DNA from: Flammula alnicola
Lineage: Eukaryota; Basidiomycota; Agaricomycetes; Agaricales; Strophariaceae
DNA length: 22,112 nucleotides
Assembly (NCBI GenBank): GCA_015499995.1
Contig: JADNRV010000611.1
Location: forward strand, 1 to 22,112
Direction of reading: 5' to 3'
In this document: positions 9,612 to 19,703 of the stretch, one piece after another
Layout of the letters: every line of letters begins with the position of its first letter
Numbering within the stretch: the stretch's first letter is position 1
Program-made: the position numbers and the translations under genes
The notes under the pieces: generated by a model
Seen by the model: the letters and a program-made list of their open reading frames with translations, nothing else
Database searches by the model: none
Told to the model about the DNA's origin: nothing

Positions 9612-12082
9612 TCCCCGATATGCCAACTGCTGTAGTTTCACAATCGTCTACGCGCACAGTCTCCAAAGTGGCCACGCCCAAGCCACGCGCCGGGACCGCT
9701 GCTTTGCAGAAGAAAAGACGGATGGTTAGACGCAGAGGCAGAGCGAGGGGCGAGCTCGATAGCGATGATGAGATTGAGCGCGAAGCTGCTACTGATTCAG
9801 AGTCGGATAATGATCTTTCATCGCTTGACTCTGCAACGGACGACTCCGACACGGAACCTGCATCCGAAGACGTAATTCCCCCCGATCGTGCTCATCTACC
9901 CACCCCTAGGAACAGCAAGAGTCCAGAGTCTGTGTTGAAGGAAGAGACGTCCAGGATGAATGGTGAAGTGGCGTCCTTTTTTGCACCGTCTGGGGATTGG
10001 TCGGAGATGGTGATGGACGAGAACGTCAACGGGCCTGCGGATTTACCAGTAATCGAGTTTGCAGACCTGACTAGCCATCCAGTTACTCAGAAGGCACCGG
10101 CTCGCAAGAACAAGGAAGCCAGAAAGCCAAATCGCTTATCCGAGTCTCGTGCGACTCCCGCTCAGTCAGCACAAGAGGACAAAGCAACCCCCGTTGACAA
10201 GGCCGAATCTGAGCCTCAAACTGCTCCATCGCAACCTGTTCGGGTTTCTGGACAATCAGCTCGCCAGGCTTACCAACACAAGCTGGAGACCGACCCCTCA
10301 TTCGTCCCCACAATCGGCAATTTCTGGGGTCATGACGATCGTTTGATCGACACTGAACTGCGCAGCCTGAGTGGGTGGTGGAGGGGTCGTGGGCGAGGCA
10401 GGGGTCGAGGACTTCCAATGCGTGGGCGTGGTGGATTCCAGGGCCCTCAGTCGCGTATAGGGCCTGACACCGAATCCACACCGGCCCACCTGCCTCCGAT
10501 CGAGCGCGCTTGGACCCACGATGGCTTCGAAGACATGAAGCGCAAGGAAGAACAACGTCGTGCAGAGCAACAAGCTGCGAGAAACGAACAGTCGTCTCCG
10601 AAGCGTGGAGTGTCCGCTGGTGGTAGGGGTGGTTTTATTGCAGGCCGTGGGCGGGGAGGTTTCATGAGAGGTGGATTTGCTTCACCGGTGAGGCCGCACA
10701 ATGCTTCTCCTTTTGCACCGCAAGGCCGCGTTCGCTTCCTCATGAAGCCAGAACTGATGTGGACGAAACAACATGAAGCGTTCCTTTACTTTGACTCGGC
10801 ACTTAAACCTCGTCTTGGTCAAGGCCCCGGGTACCGAGTCAGGATTCCTGGACACCAACCTCAAGTCGTTCGGGGAGTTCCTGCTCCTCACTCGACGTCT
10901 CAAGCTTCTACTTCCCGAGTTACAAGTGAAGGATCAGAGGCGGGTGATAAGTATTTCGTTGTTCGTCTTCCTCAACGCGCTGGAAAGGAGCGAGAGGTGG
11001 TCACCCAAGACGTCGCCGAGGAAACAGCCGAAGTGACCCCAATTGAAGAAGTGTTCACTGTTAGACCACAGTTGGCTGCTGCAAAGCCTCTTCCCGTGCC
11101 TGAGCCGGCGCAGCCTTCGACAATAGCCGACGCTCCCGTCCCTATTCAGCCTGCACCCGAAGTCGCCGTACCAGCCCCGCCGGAATCTACCATTCGCTCA
11201 CAATTGGAGCAACTTACATTGGAACCTCAGCCATCGGATCCCGAGCGACTGGCCCAGACAGAGCAAGCCGTGCTACGTCAGCCAACCAAGGAGGTCACCT
11301 CTGATGTCCAAGCTCCTGAGGAATCTTCATCGCTCGAACGGCCTACTCTTCCACTTATCCAAACTGCCTTTACTCCTCCCCCTCCGCAACCCCTAGCCCA
11401 ACCCTCTCCAGCGTACGGTTCACCTTATGGCTATCATCCGGCTCTCCCACCGGGCCTTGCCATGAACCCACATGGTATGCCGTACGAGCTGGCCACTGGA
11501 CGCCCTGTCTACCTCCAACCTGCTGCCATGTATAACCCCCGACCCACCATGCCCTCTCATTTCACTCCTACTATTCAGTTCGTACCTGCCCACATGCATC
11601 ACCCGCACCCGTCAGCAGTATCCCCCGACTTCATATCCCATCCTTCTCATACCCCTCCCATGAACGGTTTCATCGATCCTGCCACTGGGACGCCAATCTT
11701 CTCCTTCCCTCGTCAGACTTCTCGTATCGAGATCCGGGCTCCGACCGAGGAATCAGAGAGGTCGACGAAATCGACTTTACGCACCCCTTCTGGATTGCGT
11801 ACTACGGCGCCTTCATTCCAGCCCTCGCGCTCCGTGGGTAGCTCAGAGAATGGATATTATCAGCAACCTGAAACCGCTGTCCCTTCGTATGAGAATGGCC
11901 AAACGCCGATGGAAGATGCCAGCCAATCTGGCATGGCTGGTATGATGGCCTACCCCCCTTATCAACAAACCTATTATTATCCAGAGCCATATGGCTATCC
12001 CCAATACATGGATATGTCGCAGGGTGGACAGTACGACATGTACAACATGGACCAACCACCTCAGGGTACTGTTTATTATTAA
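9587..12082 (+). CDS. Barentsz/MLN51-type Btz-domain protein (exon junction complex)
   Basis: A single long open frame of 831 codons. Known Btz proteins (CASC3/MLN51/Barentsz) bind eIF4A-III and clamp the exon junction complex on spliced mRNA. The Btz-like part is at about residues 226-330: DPSFVPTIGNFWGHDDR, then an RG-rich insert (GRGRGRGRG, about 270-285) and W-THDGFEDMKRKEEQRR (about 309-325), in the order seen in the family, where aromatic and HD residues contact eIF4A-III. Before it are a basic stretch (KKRRMVRRRGRARG) and an acidic Ser/Asp block (about 57-95); after it come a second RGG-type region (about 340-365), a conserved-looking block ending in RVRIPGHQPQVV, and a long Pro/Gln/Tyr-rich disordered tail. 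The start at 9587 is the first ATG, but a probable 5'-UTR intron makes the in-frame ATG at 9620 (MPTAVVSQ, 820 residues) at least as likely. The gene is otherwise intron-free, unlike its neighbours. Confidence 0.75.
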   Translation: MIINHTFLVPDMPTAVVSQSSTRTVSKVATPKPRAGTAALQKKRRMVRRRGRARGELDSDDEIEREAATDSESDNDLSSLDSATDDSDTEPASEDVIPPDRAHLPTPRNSKSPESVLKEETSRMNGEVASFFAPSGDWSEMVMDENVNGPADLPVIEFADLTSHPVTQKAPARKNKEARKPNRLSESRATPAQSAQEDKATPVDKAESEPQTAPSQPVRVSGQSARQAYQHKLETDPSFVPTIGNFWGHDDRLIDTELRSLSGWWRGRGRGRGRGLPMRGRGGFQGPQSRIGPDTESTPAHLPPIERAWTHDGFEDMKRKEEQRRAEQQAARNEQSSPKRGVSAGGRGGFIAGRGRGGFMRGGFASPVRPHNASPFAPQGRVRFLMKPELMWTKQHEAFLYFDSALKPRLGQGPGYRVRIPGHQPQVVRGVPAPHSTSQASTSRVTSEGSEAGDKYFVVRLPQRAGKEREVVTQDVAEETAEVTPIEEVFTVRPQLAAAKPLPVPEPAQPSTIADAPVPIQPAPEVAVPAPPESTIRSQLEQLTLEPQPSDPERLAQTEQAVLRQPTKEVTSDVQAPEESSSLERPTLPLIQTAFTPPPPQPLAQPSPAYGSPYGYHPALPPGLAMNPHGMPYELATGRPVYLQPAAMYNPRPTMPSHFTPTIQFVPAHMHHPHPSAVSPDFISHPSHTPPMNGFIDPATGTPIFSFPRQTSRIEIRAPTEESERSTKSTLRTPSGLRTTAPSFQPSRSVGSSENGYYQQPETAVPSYENGQTPMEDASQSGMAGMMAYPPYQQTYYYPEPYGYPQYMDMSQGGQYDMYNMDQPPQGTVYY

Positions 12083-12755
12083 ACACCCACTTCTCTTCTC
12101 ATCTTGCTCACGTACGTCACGACTTTTACTTACACTCTATATACTCGCTCCGTTGTTTACGCTTACGACTGCTTGCCCCCGATGTTTTTTTTGTCTCCTC
12201 ACCATGTCATTTTTTGGCTGCTATGTGTGTTGATCCTGTTTTCTATATCATCGATCTCGCTTTTCATCCGCATTACTTATATTGACCCCGTCTCTCCCAT
12301 CGCACTCTACATACGTACATATAAAACATCACGCTCAGTATTTTCTTTCCATGTTTAAGGAGTTGGTTTTTCTTGCCTGTGCGTCCTTTCTTACGTCCCG
12401 TATTACATACTTTACTCCACTGTTTTTTCTAGTTATTCTTCTTCATGAACATATATACGTGCGCTATACATACAGGATGTCGTGTGATCAATGCACGACA
12501 TTCATCACGACTTGAAATTGAGTTCAAATACCGGCAATGTTTCGGTGGCAAAAATTTCATATGCCACACCATTAGTAGGATGGATTCATCCATTTCGAGG
12601 AGGACATCGCTATCGATGCCAACCCTCATGTTATCCTCGTGTGTTGGGTCCTTTTCTTTCAGAATCGTTAAATATCGCAAGGAGTTGCCGGATTTCGTCT
12701 TCCAGTTACAGTTAATTTCCGGTTCTCGCCTACCAGTGCCATTGCCAACATCATC
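12083..12755. other. Intergenic: 3' UTR of the Barentsz homolog and promoter of the next gene
   Basis: The first about 400 bases are T-rich with no supportable coding potential and probably contain the 3' UTR. The second half should contain the promoter and leader of the gene starting at 12756. No repeats or RNA genes recognised. Confidence 0.4.
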
Positions 12756-13927
12756 ATGAACCGCTATCCAAGGTGAAAGGCTATGTCTTACTTGGTAAAA
12801 CGACGCCTATTGATTTTCCATGTAGTCGCCTTTCCAGACAAGAACTGTATTCCTATGGATTCAAAGAAGGAATGCCTTGGGGGGATAGGCGCGCCTTGGA
12901 ATCGGCTCTCCGAGAAATGGACCAACTCGAACGCGAAATCCAAGAAAACTATATTTACTCCAGGCCTGGTCACAGTAGTAGTAATCCTTACGTGTCCTCG
13001 TCGTCACTCCGGCACCATCCACAAGTTCCAGGCGCGCCTGTTGGAGGCTATTTCACTCCTCGCTATCCACCTCCAGGTATTCGCATGGCTCGCAGCAACG
13101 AGTCGGAAACTTATTGCTCTTCCCAATCATCCGATGCTTCTCCTTGGTCAGGATATCGGGAAGCTACAGATTATAGCAGCGGACAGTTAGGATGGCATCA
13201 GGCGCCTCCGAGTCATCTTCCTTCTGACCCCATTGCGGCCTCTCATAGATATTCAAGTGGATCAGCTATTCCTCAAAGTCCCCGAAATTATCCAGAACGT
13301 TATTATGCCCCATCCCTCAGTTCCTCAAATCCAAGCCATAGGAATTCTCATTCGATAGAAGATTCACCACTGCCAGCATTTCAGGACGCTTCGAATTATG
13401 CCTCCAGGCAGGCCTCTACTTCAGCTCGTGGCCCGGCCGATGCGTCTTCTCACCCTCTCAGTCCATCTGGGCAAATGCAACTTGTCAGATATGACGATGG
13501 TCACCAAATACCATCTCCCGACGACGACCCGGACGACCAGCATTACGCTTCCGAAACTATTCACTCACCGACATCACCACAGTGGTCTATGAATACCACT
13601 CGAGGAACCACTTTCTCTGAAAGATCTCTTTCAGTCGCTTCTTCTCAAGGAATCTATTCGGAAGACTCGGCACTGTCAGGGTATACGGGAGTTGCATCGA
13701 GCGGTTATGTCGAGTCATACGACGTAGCTTCATATGACAACTATCGTGGTGACTATAATCATGACAGCGAGGACGAACGCGATTATATGAGCGATGACAT
13801 CGCGAGCGACGAGGGCGTTTATTATTCTTCCAGTGAAGGACCGGATTATGAGGGAGACGGAGACGAAGTCTTTTCTGATGGGGGGTATTCGGACTCTTAT
13901 GATGGAAGCTTTGATGAATCCAACTGA
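12756..13927 (+). CDS. Disordered Ser/Tyr/Asp-rich protein, function unknown
   Basis: I do not recognise this protein. The model has a 17-nt first exon (12756-12772, encoding MNRYP plus two bases) spliced by a 53-nt GT-AG intron (12773-12825) to a single exon 12826-13927, giving 372 residues. The splice was chosen because the long frame has no ATG near its beginning, while the upstream ATG, an AG|GTGAAA donor and a TGTAG acceptor join exactly in phase. Residues about 8-45 contain charged helix-like sequence (RALESALREMDQLEREIQ). The rest is low-complexity Ser/Pro/Tyr/His sequence, and the last about 75 residues are strongly acidic with regularly spaced tyrosines (for example DYMSDDIASDEGVYYSSSE). 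There is no membrane segment, signal peptide or known domain. The start exon is the least certain part. Confidence 0.6.
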
Positions 13928-14413
13928 CAGAATAATATCATGGTCCACTAGGAAAGCAACGCTGGATTAACCTCAACCCAAACCACCGTGTAGGTTTTTT
14001 GGTGAACCTAAATCTGGAGATAATCGTGAACATTAGGATGAGTCAGGGGCAAAATGACTCGCGTCGAAATCACGTGGTCTGCATTGTGTGGCACGTTGTA
14101 GTGCTTTGTCATCCTGTGCATTTGATCCATGACTGGAGGTGTGTAAGCCCAAACACCTTTTGTTTCCGCCCACCACCGTCTCGTCGACGCCGTTGGTGCT
14201 ATTCAGCAAATTTCAGCCCTTTCCAGTGGTTAGAAGCTTCGAATAGGTGACCGTAGACTGGTAGGTTTTAATGCATGATTTTTTACTAATGGAAAGCCCA
14301 CTACACGGTCGTTTGATAGACGCGCTTGACTGTACTTATTGACGACGACAGAGACTTTAATACATCTCTTTGAACTACAAAACGAGAACATCCCGCTACC
14401 CCCTCCTCGACAA
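13928..14413 (+). promoter_or_regulatory. Intergenic region / putative TFIIB promoter
   Basis: No gene seen between the stop of the disordered protein and the TFIIB start. The in-frame codons just upstream of 14414 have no ATG, so TFIIB translation should begin at 14414. No certain TATA element. Confidence 0.4.
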
Positions 14414-15522
14414 ATGGCGTACGCTCAACCATTTCCTCTTGCTGCGCCTCAGCAGAAAGGCGCTTCACAGCCAACCTTTGGGCCAGATCTCGCCGTTCGA
14501 CTCATCTGCCCGGAATGCAGAGATCCGAACCCCAACATTGTCGAGGAGTTCGGTAGCGGAGACCTCGTTTGTGGTAATTGTGGGCTTGTTTTAGGAGACC
14601 GTATTGTCGACACAAGGAGTGAATGGCGGGTACGTGCTTTTTTTGCTACGAGCTTACACGTTTTCCCATCCTCTACCTCTCATCTTAGACATTTGCGAAC
14701 GATGAAGGAGATGATCCTTCGCGTGTTGGTGCTGCCTCCGATCCTCTCATGGAAGGAATAGAGCAGTTGGAGACTGTCATCAGTTACCGTGACGGGGGAT
14801 CGGGCATTGCGCGAGAGCTTCAAAGAGCAGCATCCCGGTCACAAAATTCTCGTTCTGAGCGAAACATCCTCACGGCATTCCGCGATATCTCCAGCTGGTG
14901 CGACCAGTTTTCCCTCCCCAAAACCATCAGCGACATTGCGAAGCAGTTGTACAAGCGGTCTGATGAAGAAAAACTCCTTCGTGGAAAGCCATTGGACGCC
15001 GTTATCGCTGCTTGTATCTTCATTGCTTGTCGACAGGCCCACGTACCCCGAACATTTCGTGAGATTTGCAACCTCACACATGTCTCAAAAAAGGTCCTTG
15101 GGCAGTGTTACAAAGCCCTGGAACAAGCCTTTAACTTGGCTCCAGGTGCTTCAACTACCCACACCGCCGCCTCTCCTTCGACAGGACCTGAAAACCTCCT
15201 AGTCCGGTACTGCAACCATCTGGACCTGCCACCTAATGTGCAGGCCATCTGCGGGGACATCATCGTCGCCGCTAGGAAGCACGGTATCGCCGACGGACGT
15301 AGTCCGGTTTCCATCGCTGGAGGGGCGATATACTTCACCTGCCATTTATTGGGCAAGGTCAAATCGGTCAGGGATATCAGCGCTGTTGCAGGAGTGAGCG
15401 AAGGAACTATTAAATTGGTTTATCGTCTCTACTATGCGGAAAAAGAGAAGTTGGTTAAACAAGAATGGATTGATGAAGGCAAGGCCAATTTGGCACGCCT
15501 TCCATTCGACTCGACCAAGTAG
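14414..15522 (+). CDS. SUA7: Transcription initiation factor IIB (TFIIB)
   Basis: Two exons, 14414-14629 and 14689-15522, with a 59-nt GT-AG intron, encode 349 residues, near the length of yeast Sua7. TFIIB bridges TBP-bound promoter DNA and RNA polymerase II in the nucleus. The zinc ribbon is at about 30-60, with cysteines in CPEC (32, 35) and CGNC (53, 56). It is followed by the B-reader: SEWR, the splice, then FANDEGDDPSRVG (74-86), a near-invariant stretch. Two cyclin folds follow, at about 128-215 (RNILTAFRDIS to YKALEQAF) and 235-330 (containing GRSPVSIAGGAIYFTCHLLG and the VSEGTIKLVYR helix). The ATG at 14414 is the only reasonable start: the upstream open frame lacks an ATG. The second exon reads without any break, in contrast to RRS1 next door, with which the gene converges. 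Confidence 0.97.
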
Positions 15523-15801
15523 ACGACCTCCTTCGTTCGTTTTGACCACTGTCGTTTTTGTACTATTGGTATACTTACATACATGCACAGGAGTGCCTTC
15601 ACGGACACTTCATATTTTTTTTTTCCTAATCACATTTGTACTGGTAGTTGATGGCCATTCAATGCATTTACAATAAAATTCATCTCTTGGAAAATGTGCT
15701 CTTCCGGCAAGGTGGCCGAAGAAATGGCCATGGCTAAAAGGTAACATATCGCTCGAACACCAACAAAGAACATGTAGAAGAGTGCAACAACCTCAACCTG
15801 A
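15523..15801. other. Convergent intergenic region between TFIIB and RRS1
   Basis: 279 bases between the two stop codons, containing both 3' ends. A T-run near 15615-15625 and CAATAAAAT at 15669-15677 could help 3'-end formation of the TFIIB transcript. No gene seen. Confidence 0.4.
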
Positions 15802-16976
15802 CTACCGACGACCCCCGCGCCCTCCGCGCCCTCCTTTTCCTCCTCTCCCCTTTCCACGAGACAGTTCACGTCCCAGAGCAACTCCTCCTCGTCCTTTGCT
15901 GGCAAAGCTAACAGCTTTACGAACATTCAGGTCACTTTCCTCCGTCCGAGGCTCTCTACTCATCTTTTTCTTGTCGCTCTCCATTTTGGCGATCAAATCT
16001 AGCGAGGACTTCTTTTCTGTTTCAATAGGGACCTCGGTGGGGTCAAACTGAGGGTTGAAGGCACAGTCATTAACACTGTAAAGATGCATGAAATCAAAGG
16101 TTTCGTACCTTCCGTTTTACACCACGGATCTTTTTCTCTCCATCTAGTTTCTTGTCGAATTTTCCCATGCTAGCGGTGCTCTGGCGAGTTGTAGCTAACG
16201 TCCTCTCGATTTCCTCCTTTCGCTCTTTACGAGGGTACCCATTGCGCGCGCTAGATTTTGTTCGTGCTTCTTTTCATTTTTTGCTATCCGCCCTTTCCTC
16301 TCATCGCGGGCAACTTTTCGTGGATCGTAATCAATATCTAAAGTCATTTTTAAAAAAAATAGTGAACCTCAACACAAGAAAATTAAATTAAAGAAGTAAA
16401 CTCACCAGCATTGAGAGGGACTTCGTGAATCCATTGTTCCTCGACCTCTCTGTTCTTTCCATTTCTACCCCACCTATTGACCCAGTCCTGCTTTTCTTCG
16501 TCCCAGATCTTCTTGTCTCTAACCTTATGTTGGATGCCCTTTGCTGCAGCAAACTTCTCCCATTTCGTTTGGGGCTTAGGCTTGGGTAAGGGTTTGCCCG
16601 GGGTAATTGGTATACTGGAGGTGGAAGAATTGCGAGAGGGCCGTCGGGAGAGGTTTTGTAGGAAGAGAGAAAAGCGAAGCAATTAGTGCTTGAACGCCGT
16701 CACGGCTAGTGATTGCAGGTGTTCTTCCAAGTTTTCACTGTTTCACGATATTAGGATGTTTTCCGCATGAGATAGAATTTTACTGACTTGTAACTTTCCT
16801 CCTCAATTGGATTCAGATCTGTAACCAACAAAAGGCCGGGGTCAACGTCCAGAGGCGTCTCTTTCTCGACGGTGACAGACTGGCTGAGTAGAAATGCATT
16901 TAGTTTGATGTGTAATCTCTTGAAGTGCAACTCACTATTTTGCAGCATGAGATGCTAGGATATTTGAGACGTCCAT
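15802..16976 (-). pseudogene. RRS1: RRS1 ribosome-biogenesis protein, frame broken by four single-base losses
   Basis: Exons on the minus strand are 16976-16936, 16883-16788, 16737-16406, 16337-16109 and 16047-15802, with GT-AG introns of 50-68 nt. Rrs1 acts with Rpf2 to bring 5S RNP into pre-60S ribosomes in the nucleolus and is essential in yeast. Recognisable parts, in order, are SVTVEKETPLDVDPGLLLV, RDGVQALIASLFSLPTK, SPDGPLAILPPP, KPKPQTKWEKFAAAKGI, WDEEKQDWVNRWG, DYDPRKVARDERKGRIAKNE, FDPTEVPIE and a C-terminal Gly/Arg tail. They lie in different frames: one base is missing near 16704, at 16654-16657, at 16593-16595 and near 16225. Each is at a short run of one base, and allowing four extra bases gives exactly 316 codons. 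I label it broken because the sequence as given has premature stops. Intact splice sites and conserved segments on both sides of every break make an assembly error more likely than true decay. Confidence 0.85.
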
Positions 16977-17170
16977 TATTGCAATAACAGCAGGTGGGCG
17001 TTCAAGAAAAAAGATATTCACCGAAGACGATGTTTGGTTCAAATGGGCTCGGCAAACGTGGCATCATTGCTTGCCCCGAAACATTCGTTCGTTAGCCCCG
17101 CGACCAACCCGCGACTGGACCCTGCCCTGGTTTGCCAACTCTCAACACCCACCAACCGACCTTGGCAATC
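16977..17170. promoter_or_regulatory. Short divergent promoter, RRS1 (-) / TAF12 (+)
   Basis: Only 194 bases separate the two start codons, so the promoters must overlap or be shared. The region is GC-rich near TAF12 and contains CATTCGTTCGTTAG (17081-17094). No TATA box was seen, which would suit two constitutively expressed genes. Co-regulation is inferred from spacing only. Confidence 0.5.
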
Positions 17171-18461
17171 ATGAGCGAAGCAAACAATGCAACAGCTAGT
17201 TCAAGCACCGCGGCCAATCCACCGGCGAGTACTGATTCTCCCGCGGCACAGTATGACATGATAAAAGCTCTTGGAAACATCGTCAAGTCACAGACGGGGG
17301 AGCCTATCTCGAACGAGAGGATCTCGCACCTCCTGCTGACAAACATGGCAAATCTGGTGCAGCAGGGGAAGCTCACACAAAGGCAGATTATCCAGGTACG
17401 CGTGTCTTTATGCTGCCCTTTGGAGGTTATTCTTAGGCCCCTTTGTTTGGATGCTTTATTAGCTCAAGGAGTTCGCGGATACGCACAAGGCTCAGAATCC
17501 GAACCCCATGCCTCCCACTGCTGCTGCCACTGCTGCTGTGGCGAACACTTTGAAGGTCTGTCCAACCGTGATGTCGCGTATTCTGAAGATCTGCTGAACA
17601 TGATCAACTCAATTTAGGCCGTGGCACCGACTGTTGCTCAAGCATCCGGCATACAATCAGCAATCAAAGCTGGTAGCTCGGATACCCTCCCGACCCTTGC
17701 AGCTACATCGGTGGAATTTTACCCTACTATCAACAGTACTCTCAATACAACGAACCCCGGACCGGTTCAGTGGTCTCAAACAAGACCAACCCTTACTGGT
17801 GGCATAGTTGGTGGTCGCATGTCCGGTGCGTCAAACTCAACATATATATATGACTCCACTTTCTTATGAATTTGTGTTTCTTTAGGGACACCTGCCCAGG
17901 TCGCGAGACCCCCGGACGACCCAGCTATCTTGACAGCAGACGACAGCAGGACACGAAGAAAGAGTACGCCAGGTGACCAGAGTATGCGGAGGACCATCCA
18001 AGATCTTGTATCAAGTGTGGATCCCAATGTCAAGATTGATCCAGAAGTTGAAGATGTACGTTTTCCTCGCCATATCAGCTACTTTGGTAATTTTAATAAT
18101 TGGATGTAGTTGCTACTCTCCATTGCCGACGAGTTCATTGACTCGGTCACAAATTTTGCATGCCGGCTAGCAAAGCACAGAGGTGGAGATACTTTGGAAG
18201 TTCGAGATCTACAGCTTCATCTTGGTATGTTTCTTCTGCCTTAGTCCCTGACGCTCTTCTAAACAAATTTCTACAGAACGCAACCACAACATCCGTATCC
18301 CTGGGTTTGATGAGTCAAGGATATCTCTCGCCCAGTCTGCTGTTCCTGCTGCATACAGCGCAGGGACGGGTAAGAAAAATGCCCAAGGACCACATCTAAC
18401 TCTCCGGAGTCAACGACTTGCACAGGTGCAGCAAGCAAAACGGGAGGCCAAGTTGATGTGA
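17171..18461 (+). CDS. TAF12: TFIID/SAGA subunit TAF12
   Basis: Six exons, 17171-17395, 17463-17555, 17618-17825, 17886-18055, 18110-18224 and 18277-18461, with GT-AG introns of 52-67 nt, encode 331 residues. TAF12 has an H2B-like histone fold, pairs with TAF4 in TFIID (and Ada1 in SAGA), and acts in Pol II promoter recognition. The histone fold is at about residues 209-280: [44 protein letters not shown] and [22 protein letters not shown], which match the family closely. The N-terminus (1-30) is Ala/Ser-rich, followed by a conserved-looking helical region (about 30-85, [20 protein letters not shown] and so on), as in other fungal TAF12 proteins. Every exon boundary is in phase and no frame breaks are present. 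The start at 17171 is the first ATG. It converges with TIP41 downstream. Confidence 0.95.
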
Positions 18462-18602
18462 TTTTCTCGCTTCTCGTCTTGTCTCTAGACCGTCTCCCAC
18501 TTTATTCGAGGTTGCTTATTTATCACCCACTTCACGATTGTACTGATACATGTTACTGCTTTCTCAATTGTAATACATACAATGCAAATGGACCTGCGTT
18601 CT

Positions 18603-19703
18603 TTACGAACTAAGGATGGCAACTTCGGTCTTGGTACCAAGCGCTCGCCAGCCAGTTTTTGCGCCTTCTCTTTGCGATACACGTTTAGGCAATTCGGATA
18701 GAATTTTGGCGATGAAGGTAGGATCCGTCAGAGGCGTCATATCGTTGCGTTTGGGAAGACGCTGGACGAATAATCAGACTAGATCCTGTCAATGGACTAA
18801 ATTACTTACCCCATGGATACTTTCATAGGGCGCCTCCCATCCAGAAATCTCTCGCACTACCAGCGGTGGGTTGGTTTGGAAGGAATGGTAGATACGCGTA
18901 TCATACGTCCTGAAAAGGACGTGGTCGACACGGAGAGTAAAGCGAGACAGAACGAATATGCAAGTTGGCATCACTCGCTAACTGTTTCAACGCCTAGAAA
19001 AATCAGGATCGGTAGAGATTTGCTTACTATCCGAACGATCAGTGTGGAGACTCCGTTATCGTGTAGTTCGTCCTCGAAGAGAGGAATCTCGGCATAAAAG
19101 AGGATGGGATCTGGGCGAGATAGCTCGGCCATCGGGATCGCATTGGAAGAATCTTCTGGGTCCGCAGGTTTCCATGAAATTGATGAAGTAGAATCTTCCA
19201 TCTCATGGTGTCCTTGATGACCTGGATACGTCGTCGTATACGTCCAATCGTACGGCTTGGACGCCACGGTCTTGGGCATTGGTAAGGTCGAAGACGGGTC
19301 CGTTCTGTCATTGAGATCAAGAATGACGAGAAGCTACGTGAACCTTTGTGTTCCAATCTGAAAGAGAGAAGGAAAGGGAAAAATCGTGCCTGCTTTGCAA
19401 CCATTTCTCGGCGTGTCCGACTTTGACGCCGCCGTCTCCGTCGATGAGTTCGCCCCTTTTCACGCCTTTAAGGGCCTCGAGGGTCGTGAAGGAGTATTTT
19501 GTCCTGGATGGACGGTGTTCGAGGGTTAGGGAGTTGTTCCCGAAGGTCATTTCTGGAAGAGGGATCCCGAGAGCGGCTTGGAGGGCGTCGCATTCCGGGG
19601 CGTTGGATATGGAATTGGTAGATGCAGTGATAAACCAGCCGAAGATCTCGATAGATCGCGTGTTGGGAGACTCGAGCACCTTGTGCTGTGGAATCGCAGT
19701 CAT
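18603..19703 (-). CDS. TIP41: TIP41-like protein (TOR/PP2A pathway regulator)
   Basis: Four minus-strand exons, 19703-19390, 19304-19028, 18977-18810 and 18761-18603, encode 305 residues. In yeast Tip41 binds Tap42 and tunes PP2A-type phosphatases downstream of TORC1. The TIP41 domain fills most of the protein: SIEIFGWFITAS, PEMTFGNNSLTLEH, ALKGVKRGE, VGHAEKWLQSR, KPYDWTYTTTYPG, DPILFYAEIPLFEDELHDNG, RVMPTCIFVLSRFTLRVD and DTRIYHSF, in the family order. The start at 19703 gives MTAIPQHKVLESP. The first intron (19389-19305) begins GC, not GT: only the AG|GCACGA donor gives WLQSR-TDPSS in phase with the acceptor GACAG. The other introns are GT-AG. An upstream TTAG just before the ATG could be the acceptor of a 5'-UTR intron. 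It diverges from the dynein chain gene. Confidence 0.93.
19305..19389 (-). other. GC-AG intron 1 of the TIP41 gene
   Basis: The 85-nt intron has the AG|GC form usual for GC donors and ends ATGACAG. It joins AG + A into an Arg codon between WLQS and TDPSS. Reading through instead gives DFSLSFSLS and then a stop. A GTTCAC donor inside the stretch would be out of phase with the acceptor. Confidence 0.75.

Noticed and set aside
12429..12680. 83-codon open frame on the minus strand in the intergenic region
   Set aside because: No recognisable domain and no splice partners that extend it; it overlaps the presumed promoter and leader of the plus-strand gene.
16601..16710. Treating the RRS1 breaks as an extra intron with a GTGACG donor
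   Set aside because: The stretch that would be removed translates into conserved RRS1 segments in other frames, so it is coding sequence with missing bases rather than an intron.
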